From positions 212,501 to 276,500 of the forward strand of contig JACEEZ010016190.1 in NCBI GenBank assembly GCA_016584305.1: a DNA stretch of 64,000 nucleotides. The letters run 5' to 3'. Numbering within the stretch: the stretch's first letter is position 1; each line of letters opens with the position of its first letter. Position numbers and translations under genes: made by a program. Source of the DNA: Chionoecetes opilio. Lineage: Eukaryota; Arthropoda; Malacostraca; Decapoda; Majidae. Below are positions 56,246 to 64,000 of this stretch, in pieces. The notes beneath the pieces are model-generated. The model worked only from the letters and a program-made list of their open reading frames with translations, had not been told where the DNA came from and searched no databases.

Positions 56246-56246
56246 G

Positions 56247-56363
<117 letters not shown>

Positions 56364-56369
56364 TAACTT

Positions 56370-56980
56370 TAGCCCACCTTCGTGTATATTAGGGAAGGAG
56401 GTTTTCGGGCCCTGCTTTTCAACCCCCATTTATCTGCCTTCCCAGCCACTACCGCATCAGAATGGCGCATAATAATGAGGCTTGTCGGATAAGATCACAA
56501 AATGGTTAACAATATTCTAGTGTTTAGCTGAATATGTGGTAACTTATAGGGACTAAGCGGCCACGCGAGCAATATAATACCAGATTATGGTTGTGCCCGT
56601 GTGCCTAAGATGCTCCGTATGTTATGCCTGGAGGTTTGATTTTATCGAAGAGGGAGACACTGAGAGACAAAGGAAGAGAAGAACGCGGAGTGCAAAGTTA
56701 GTGGTTGAGGCAGAGGACACGTGAAGGGCAGAAGGGGAAGATAAGGATGAAGAGGAGAAGCAGCCTAAGATCTTGGGTAGATCTTGGATCGAGCGAATAT
56801 TACAAGACTTAGGGGAAGACATACAGGTAACACACACACACATAGGGTGGCCAGATGTCCTTCTTTAGGAAGAACAGTCCTGCTTTTCAGCACTCTCTCC
56901 TTCTTCCTGCACTACCTCAAGATGGACGTTAATTTGTCCTTCTTTTGGAGTTAGCAAATTCAGAAGAGCAGTCATTGAGC
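56370..56980. other. No recognisable gene
   Basis: The block AGGGTGGCCAGATGTCC at 56845 resembles a hAT-type end, but no partner end was found. Nothing else is identifiable. Confidence 0.45.
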
Positions 56981-56984
56981 ATGA

Positions 56985-57560
56985 ACATAATAATAGAAGA
57001 TAGCAAGTGAAGCAACATTGCGGCGATAATTTAAAGATTGAAGACAGTCAGTCAGAGGAGGGGAGTTGATGAGACGAAAAACTTGTGACTGAACCCTGTT
57101 TAGGAGGGCTGTATGAGTGGATCCCCCCAAACATGAGAGACATACTCCATAAATAGGCGGATAAGGCCCCTGTACAGAGCAATCAACTGGGAGGGAGAAA
57201 AAATGGACGCAGAACAAGTTATGCGTTGCGCACATATACGCAACAGCCAGCTTTGGATTGAAAGTGAGAATAGAGAAAGTAAGAGGAGACAGAAAAGAGA
57301 CTGTTGTCAGTGCTCACAGACAGCTGGGTTTCGGTGAAGAAGAAAATTATGAGGTTTAGAGGAGGAGAGATGATGTTCCACAGATTGAATGTTAGATCTG
57401 AAACCACGAATGTTACTGAAGTTTAAGGAGATAAAGTTAGAGGAAGTATCAAGACACCTCGAGTCGTTAACATTAAGTTGATACAACCTCGGGATATTTA
57501 TGGTCCCCGCCCCAGTTAGGGACTCCGAGGAAAGCTGTATAAACGCCATTATGAAATTTT
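56985..57560 (-). pseudogene. Jockey LINE with internal deletion
   Basis: On the minus strand MAFIQLSSESLTGAG-type start, SNIRGFRSNIQSVEHHLSSS, TETQLSVSTD and SKAGCCVYV (endonuclease) are followed at about 57232 by FSLPVDCSVQGPYPPIYGVC, LSCLGGSTHTALLNRV and SLNYRRNVASLAIF, from the thumb. Compared with the element at 42107-45560, everything from the middle of the endonuclease to the RT thumb is missing. The family 5' region up to about 57560 is kept, including an ATG. Confidence 0.85.
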
Positions 57561-58020
57561 GGGATGAACAGAGTGTAGGGATGTAAGGTGCATGTAGTGT
57601 AGCGTGATTAGTAAGAAGTGTTGTCTTTAGAGTGCAGGCTGCAGCTACTCTCTTGTGTATGCTAAAGTATATGGAAAGGATATCTGTGAGACACTAAAGG
57701 ATATGGAAAGAGAGGACATGGGAAATTTCAATGACAAGTCTGCAGCACCCCCTCAACCTCAGTAAGTACCTTCCCGGGAGTATTTCACCATGGCTGCAGG
57801 TGTCTGACTGCTTACTTCCTGTTAAACCCCTGTCCTTGCCTAGTTCGCTCCTTCTTCTTCTTATTATTATTATTCCTGTGACCTTTGTCGCTTAGTATCG
57901 CCTTATAGGTCCTCATTAACTTCGTCTCCTAAGTTAATAAATTTGTTAAATCTTCCCATGTCTATTTCACCTGGGATGCTAAAACATTTTCATTAGTTTT
58001 TGGTCCTTATAATAACATCT
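57561..58020. other. No recognisable gene; possible Jockey 5' UTR
   Basis: By position the first part may be the 5' UTR of the deleted Jockey copy. No motif is evident. Confidence 0.4.
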
Positions 58021-58024
58021 TAAT

Positions 58025-58800
58025 TCATTGTCTCCTTTGTGTTATTTTCTCCCAGCACTGTGTTAAGAACACTTTTGTGAAGTTCACAATTCTTTCTGCT
58101 TCCTCCGTGTCCCCATACAGCCCTAACACCGTACACAGGGACCCGTGTTCCTGCTTTAGTCTCCTACCCCACTCCTCTCTGCTTAGGACTGTTACTATTG
58201 TTGCTATCAATTTTTCTCTCTGGTTCCTATATGTGTAGAATTTCACAATTACATGATCTACGGTTTCTTTCTCTCCTACCCTGCAGCTACAATTCTGGTT
58301 CTCCAGTTCCCTGTTCCTTCCATTTATTTCCAAGGTGCCTGTTCTTGCTTTATATAGTAACTTACTCCCCCAGTTTCCTACATGCCAGGTCACCCCCTCT
58401 GGTTTCTGTTTTCTACTGTATCACCGCAACGTTGATTCCTGGCCATTCCTTTCTGCCATTTAACTAGCCCATTCTTCTAAATTTTCTGTTTGGTATCTCT
58501 TATCTCCATCTCGTTCCATTCCTCTCCCACAATTTTTCACCTTTTCCATCTCTACTTCCTTCTTCCAAGTGGAACGTGTTATATTTTCTTGGGATATCTT
58601 CTTTGCCCATCTATCTTCGCTTAGTCTCTCTATTTTCTTGCAAAACACCAGTTTTCCTTTAACTACCCTTTCCCTAAAGGTGATCCATCCCATGTGTCCC
58701 TTTATGGCTTCTACATCAGTGTTCCTACAGGCTGATAGTACCCATGTGCCTACTATGTTCTGAGCCTTTTTCCAAGTGAATGATGTATCCTTCCCTGTAC
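58025..58800 (-). pseudogene. LINE C-terminal region with CCHC-like module
   Basis: Minus-strand reading ACRNTDVEAIKGHMGWITFR and VFCKKIERLSEDRWAKKI, then after a break near 58455 WHVGNWGSKLLYKARTGTLE, CSCRVGEKETVDHVIVKF and LTQCWEK. C-x-C followed by H resembles the zinc module at the end of many LINE RT proteins. The RT core is absent, as in a 5'-truncated copy. Exact family not determined. Confidence 0.6.
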
Positions 58801-58815
58801 TAAGTCACTTCTGAC

Positions 58816-59329
58816 CCATACAGACAATAGGGTTTCAAGTTTCAAGTTTATTGAGAGAAAAGGTGGGGGAAGTTACAAAGAGGGGGGGGGGGGACAAGAA
58901 TACCAAGTACAGAAATACAGATATACAGAAATAGAATAAAGTGGCCGGGCGGTCCGGCTTGCTGATTTTAGTTAAAACATTCACAAAACATTCACACACA
59001 CAAAAAAATAAAATAAAATTCAATCTAAATATTTTTTAAGTAACATAAAAACAAAGGATATAAACACATAATAATTATAGGATGAAGTGAACAGGTAAGT
59101 TAAAAGACATGAGTATATACATATAAAAATTTGAAATAAGACAAGACACAGAGAAGAAAACAAATATGCGTTAAAACAAAACAAAAAACTAAGTAAACAA
59201 TAGATAATGAATAAGTGGGTTTGACATGGGATACATAATTAACTAAAAGTTAACAGATTAACGTGTTTTTTTTTTGTTTGTTTTTGACGAGAAAAAGAAA
59301 AACGAAAAACTTGAGGACATAAAGCAGAG
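58816..59329 (-). other. 3' UTR and tail of the two-ORF LINE
   Basis: A-rich on the minus strand only near its end; contains AATAAA then TTGAAACTTGAAAC as last bases. No open reading. Confidence 0.6.
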
Positions 59330-62042
59330 CTAAGAGTAACGTGGGGCGGGATCGGGGTCATCACGCAAGGCCCTCAGGCTCCTGGGGAACCACCCGTGGG
59401 AACGATCCGGGGCCGCGTCGCTGAGTTCCTGCAGGACCAGAAACTGCTCCCAGTCTTCCTCCTGCATCTGGAGCCACACTTGTGAGGCCATGTGATGCAG
59501 GCGGACATTGATGGCTGGGAGGTCGACGGACTCGTGTAGCGACTCCATTGTCACGAAGTCGTCCCACCTGTGGTTCACCACGAACCTGAGAGCAGCGTTC
59601 TGCACCCGTTGCAGCTTACTGATTGCTGTCCTGCTCAGGGCGTGCAGCGGTATCGGGGGGTAGGTGAGGACAGGGAGGACCAGCGCCTTGACGAGGTGGA
59701 GCTTCAGCCCTGCGTCGAGGTCCCGGAACCGGTAGAGGGTGAACAGGGCGGACTTTGCGCGCCGTACTCGTGACGTCACGTGCGACACGTACCCTCGCGA
59801 TGATACTTGCAGGCCGAGGACGGTGCCGCTGGCCTGGAAGTCCACCACTCTACCGTCCACCATTAGCGGTGGGGGGTTCTGTGTCGCCATCGGGATGACG
59901 CTGAACTTGGCGAGGTTGGTCTTGATCCTCCACTCCTCCTCGAAGGTGCTGATCCTGGCTACCTCTCTCTCAGTGCGGGCGTTGAGCATGGCGCTGGATC
60001 GTCCCGGATGGAAAACGACCTGGGACACATCGTCGGCGTACAGGACATTCATGCCCGCCACCGACGACGGGCAGTCACTGGTGTACAGGACATACAGGGT
60101 TGGGGAGAGAACACTACCCTGCGGTATTCTTGTCTCCAGTGGGAAGGGGCCGCCAACCTGGGTGCCGACCTTGATTCTGGCCGTTCGATCCTCCAGAAAG
60201 TCACAGAGTAAACGCTCGACCGGGCCCGGGAGCCCAAGGTGAAGCAGCTTGTCGAACGCCTTGCTGACATCCCGGAGGACCAGGTTGCACCTGTAGCCGG
60301 AGGCGTGGTGGATGGCGAGGGACTCCGTGGCCACCGCGATGGCGTGAGTTGTGCCCCTTCCACGGCGAAACCCGTACTGCGCGTCGTTGTACAGGCCGTT
60401 TTCCTCCAGGTAGTTGCGGAGCCTCCCAGCGATGACTCTCCCAAACAGCTTTCCCGGAACCTCCAGGAGGGAGATGGGGCGATAGCTGTCTGGGCGGGTA
60501 GGTGCCTTCCCAGACTTGATCAACATCCTCATCTCCGCTTCCTTGAAGCGTTCCGGGAAGTAACCAGCCGAGAGAGCCGCGTTCAGGATGTCCCGCAACC
60601 GATCCATCGCCAGCTCTGGGATGTGAGAGAGAATAACTTTGTTAATACCGCTGACGCCCGGGCAGGTACTCTTGCTGTGCCTCAGGACCCCCCGAAGCTC
60701 CCCTGAGGAGATCAGGGAGTCGAGCTCCGAGGTGCCCCTTATCCTCGTCGTGTCCGCCGACTCATAAGGAGTCGACCTACGTAGATTTTCAGTCATATAA
60801 TCCAGCACAATGTCATTGTCGTCGTCGTCAAAGTCATCCCGGTACACAGTCTCCCAAACAGAGGTGTGCAGCCGGGCTTTGTCAACGTCGGAGTGGTGTT
60901 TTAGTCCGTTGGTGTCTACTAAATATGTGTCTTTGTTAGTCGCGCGTCCAGAAAGTCTCTTTACTGCTCGCCAAAAAACTTTTGGGTCCCTGTGTGAAGC
61001 CGACAGTCTGGCCAGAGCACTACCCCAGGACTGCCGGGATTCAACACGTCTGGCGTCCTGTAGTGTTAAGCGTAAATGAATGTAACGTCTGTAATTGTCA
61101 TAAGTCCAACCTGCTCTTCCGGCCTGGGCCCGAAGAGCCTGGAACTGTATACGTGTCATCTGTGTCAGTCTGGAGGGTGTACAGTATGCTGGCGTCTTGT
61201 GAGCAGTCTTGGGTATGTGTATGTCAGCAGCAAGTTTGACTGTGGACATCCACGAGTCAAGTGCCGCGTCAATATCGTCCAGGGTCGCCCGGGATACGTC
61301 AGGTAGGTCGGCCATTTGTAGTGACTCGTCCCCGTCAAAAGCGTCCCAGTCAGTTCTGTTGAAGGCGAAGGATTTAGGAACAGCTATGGGAATGGGGGAA
61401 GTGGATATGTCGAGTATAATAGGAATATGATCGCTGGTGGTTAAGGGGCCTGGCGTGATAGAATGATATAAGAAATTAGCGGCATTAGAAAGAACAATGT
61501 CAGGAGAAGTAGCAGAAAGAGGGAAAGTAGTAAGTGGGAAAATGTGGACCAAGGTGATTGGCTGTCTGACGTCTGAGGTAGGCCACGAGCTCACGACCGT
61601 TTTGATTGGTCGATCTGTAGCCTAGGGTCGGGTGTCTGGCGTTCAGATCCCCAGCAATGAAAACTGGGGATCGTCGTCTTAACAGTCGCAAGAAGTCAGG
61701 GTGAGGAAGGAAGGGATGTCTGGGGGGAAGGTATGAGGTGGCGATGAAGACAGGTCCGTCAGATGTGTCGATCTCAATTGCGAGGGTCTCGGACAAAAAA
61801 TCATCCTCGATCTTGCACTGTAGCGAGCCCCTGACCACTATGGCGACCCCATCCATGGGCTCGCCGCTGAGATTTTGTTGATAAGTCCTGTACCCTGGAA
61901 TTTTCAGTCTAGTCTCGTCATTCAGTCCGTGTCCGTTGATCAGGATGATGTCTGGGTCGTATTGTTGGTAGCAGTTACTCAGGTCAAAGCGTCGTGTGGT
62001 CCAGTGAAGTACATTGTGCTGGATTACTCGTAGACGAGTCAC
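59330..62042 (-). pseudogene. LINE ORF2: endonuclease and reverse transcriptase, one frameshift
   Basis: The first part (62042-61500) is an AP-type endonuclease: RVIQHNVLHW, DIILINGHGL, DGVAIVVRG, TSYLPPRHPF and FIAGDLNARHPTLG (metal-binding Asp and Asn). Near 61570 the frame shifts within CAGACAG; the reading then runs open for 754 residues: SDHIPIIL (last endonuclease block), SYRPISLLEVPGKLFGRVIA, YGFRRGRGTTHAI, LRDVSKAFDK (motif A), IPQGSVLSPTLYVLY (motif B) and VLYADDVSQVV (motif C). Start uncertain: no ATG in frame, GTG at 62042; a stop lies just upstream, so reinitiation after ORF1 is possible. It would nick DNA and copy the LINE RNA. Confidence 0.88.
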
Positions 62043-62078
62043 TTCCTGTTTCTATTTATTCCACCTCTCCGGTAACCA

Positions 62079-63560
62079 CTAGCAGCGACCTGCCTCACAG
62101 CGGCGGGGGGGAGTGTCCCCACGCGTATGAGTGTTGGCTGCGTCACTAACCGACCCACCCTTGTTGTTTTCATGCAGGGCCTCCTCCTCGGAGCCCGCCG
62201 CAGCGAGCTCCGCTGGCGACGCTGCTCGGCTTAGGGTCCCTTCCATGGAGCCAGCCGGGGCGAGCTCCGCGGGCGACGCTGCTAGGCTTAGGGTTCCTTC
62301 CACGGAGCCAGCCGGGGCAAACTCCACGGCCAGCGCTGATTGGTTGGCGTCCCCCTCGTGACTGACAGAAAGCACATCAACGTTCGAGGTAGTGGTGGTG
62401 GCCGCGGCCTGTGATGTATTTGAGGCCTCGTCATTAGCTTCCTACCCAGGGGCGGAATCAACGTGGTCGACCTGTGTCGGGGCGGTATCCACTGAGATGC
62501 GTGGGGTGGAGGGTGCGGGTGAGGCCACGTGTTCCACGGGAACAGGTACCTGGCGCGTTGGTGAGGACATGGCGACAGGGGTCAAACCACGTCCACCAGT
62601 AATTTTTTGAATTATTCGCTCCGAAGGGGGGCTGGGAGGCAGTTTAACATTAGGGAGACCATTCAGGGCGAGGCACTCCGCTAATGTCTCCTGGAATGTG
62701 CCGGGGTTCACGCTGTTCATGAAGTGGGCCTGCATCAAGCAGATTAGACCCGTCGTGTTGAAGTCTGGTGTTGGTAGTGTAGGTTGAGCGTTGGTGGGTG
62801 GGGTTGCTGCCTGCGCGTACGAAGGGGCGGCCCCACGGCCTCCCTCTTGTCGCAGCCGTGACTCCTTAGCCCTGAGAGCTCGTTTCCGGACCTCGCAACG
62901 CATGGCCCTGCAGCTGTGGTCCTTCCCGCAGTTAATGCATAGTTTCTCTGTGGCTTCGCACCTATTGAATCTGTGATCCCTGCTAGCACACTCTGAGCAG
63001 GCGAGGTAGTCTTGAGGCTTGTCACACAGGCTGGTGATGTGCGTTTCGATGGCGTGGCATCTGTCACACGCAATGAGGGGTGTGTATGTTTCCACACGTA
63101 TCTGGCCAGGCGGGATTGACATACTGAACAGCCGAATCCCAGACTCGGCTGCTTTACTCGCCATGCTACTGGCTTCAAATGTTATTTTCAGGGTGTTGGA
63201 CCTCAGGAACTTGTACACTTCCTGGATCTTGGCCCAGTCGTGAACCCGTTCCACCTCGGCCTTGACGGCCTCCGGCTGCTTTGAGCAGATGAGGTCGTCC
63301 AGCCGGAAGCAAATGACCGTCCGTTTTGACCGCAGCTCTGGGGGCATGATGGGCATGAAGCCCGCATCCTGAAGGAGCTGAAGTTTCTCCGGTTGGAAGA
63401 TTGCGTCCGCATCCTGGTCCGTTTGGGTGAGGACGATGACCTTGTCCTTTGCCGGGATCAGGTTGGTAACAGCCAGGCCGTTGGTGGCCAGAATCTCCAG
63501 TAAGTTGCGCCGGACCTCGAGCGCGTCCGCGCGCGGGTGCTTAATCCGCACCCGCCCCAT
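62079..63560 (-). pseudogene. LINE ORF1: zinc-knuckle RNA-binding protein, one in-frame stop
   Basis: Begins MGRVRIKHPRADALEVRRNL, an RRM-like N-terminal half, then three Cys/His knuckles: CDRCHAIETHITSLC, CSECASRDHRFNRC and CINCGKDHSCRAMRC (residues 170-215). A helical stretch ALRAKESRLRQEG follows. TAG at 62442-62444 ends the first 372 residues, but the same frame stays open to 62079 for about 120 more, with a degenerate repeat SPAELAPAGSMEGTLSRAA. The full length would be about 493. ORF1 proteins of this kind coat the LINE RNA. Confidence 0.82.
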
Positions 63561-64000
63561 TGTAGGGCCTCACCACAGGCTGACAGGCATGATGCCCTGC
63601 CACCCAAGTCAGCCTACTCACCCCACACTTCACTCCCACTCGCGTTCCCCAGCACCGCACAGGGCAAAAACACGCATACACTACGGCTGGGTGCCACCAG
63701 CCGCGCACCACTCACCAGTGAAAAACACCACCGGTCACACAGATACGCCGGGACCTGAAGGGACACTTAATGAATGGGGTTGGATGGGGGACACACCCAG
63801 AGCACTGGGCACAACAACAGGGCCCACAGTCACGACACAGGGAAGGGGTAACGCACTGAACAAGAAGAAAAAAATGGTGGGTGGGAGAGTTATCACTGGA
63901 AGTGGGGATACCCGGACGCGGGCGTGGGGACACAAGACTATCCACGGGGCAGGTAGGTCACGACACGGCAAGAGTACAATCCACGAGGCAGGTCAAGTCC
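63561..64000. other. Probable LINE 5' UTR, no gene
   Basis: GC-rich sequence upstream of ORF1. No further ORF with motifs; the element start is not identifiable in the window. Confidence 0.45.

Larger units (their letters stand above)
58816..63560 (-). mobile_element. Nearly intact two-ORF LINE (Jockey/I superfamily)
   Basis: ORF1 (63560-62079), ORF2 (62042-59330), a 500-bp 3' UTR and a terminal CTCAATAAACTTGAAACTTG at 58830-58855. Damage is limited to one stop in ORF1 and one frameshift in ORF2. No RNase H domain was seen, which favours Jockey over I. The 5' UTR may reach beyond the window. Confidence 0.85.

Overview
The window looks like repeat-dominated intergenic DNA of an arthropod, most likely a decapod crustacean. 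No complete host gene is visible. The case for this origin is the mixture of elements: Jockey, CR1-like, RTE and Penelope retroelements, Gypsy and DIRS elements, Helitrons, several tRNA-derived SINE families, very abundant (CA)n arrays, and TTAGG-like repeats (TTAGG is the arthropod telomere unit). The species is an inference.

Layout. 1-3950: Gypsy element on the minus strand (Gag, zinc knuckle, protease, RT, RNase H, integrase), broken by a tRNA-SINE and by a microsatellite-bearing insert. 4.1-9.7 kb: tRNA-SINEs, a 350-bp (ACGC)n array and a 2.3-kb GT-rich block holding three tRNA-Val SINEs. 12.7-16.7 kb: two degenerate CR1-like LINEs tail to tail, then a Penelope RT. 16.7-18.7 kb: a cluster of one small repeat family, including a 162-bp tandem trimer. 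18.8-20.6 kb: Jockey and RTE remnants and a 650-bp inverted repeat. 21.2-21.8 kb: a short Helitron. 22.1-22.7 kb: (ACT)n. 23.8-30.7 kb: a DIRS element with inverted ends and a tyrosine recombinase, interrupted by a second element that encodes a nuclease-like, cysteine-tailed protein. 32.5-36.7 kb: a Helitron split by a 3.35-kb hierarchical palindrome. 42.1-45.6 kb: a Jockey element carrying a hAT-type MITE. 45.8-46.3 kb: a two-exon THAP-domain fragment, the best candidate for host-like coding sequence. 46.5-50.1 kb: an RTE LINE and an internally deleted Gypsy element. 50.4-56.4 kb: Helitron, LINE tails, SINEs and microsatellites, with nested Harbinger-like elements at 54.0-55.6 kb. 57-64 kb: a deleted Jockey copy, a LINE C-terminus, and an almost intact two-ORF LINE.

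How the parts relate. The region records repeated nesting: SINE in Gypsy, hAT MITE in Jockey, a nuclease-type element in DIRS, a palindrome in a Helitron, Harbinger in Harbinger. The tRNA-Val SINE shares its 3' end with a CR1-like LINE tail that runs into (CA)n, which suggests a SINE-LINE partnership and helps explain the many (CA)n arrays.

Limits. Segments at about 6.5-14.8 kb and 24.9-30.7 kb carry many homopolymer-type frameshifts that resemble uncorrected long-read errors, so damage calls there may partly be sequence quality. Family names rest on motif reading, not on a database search.
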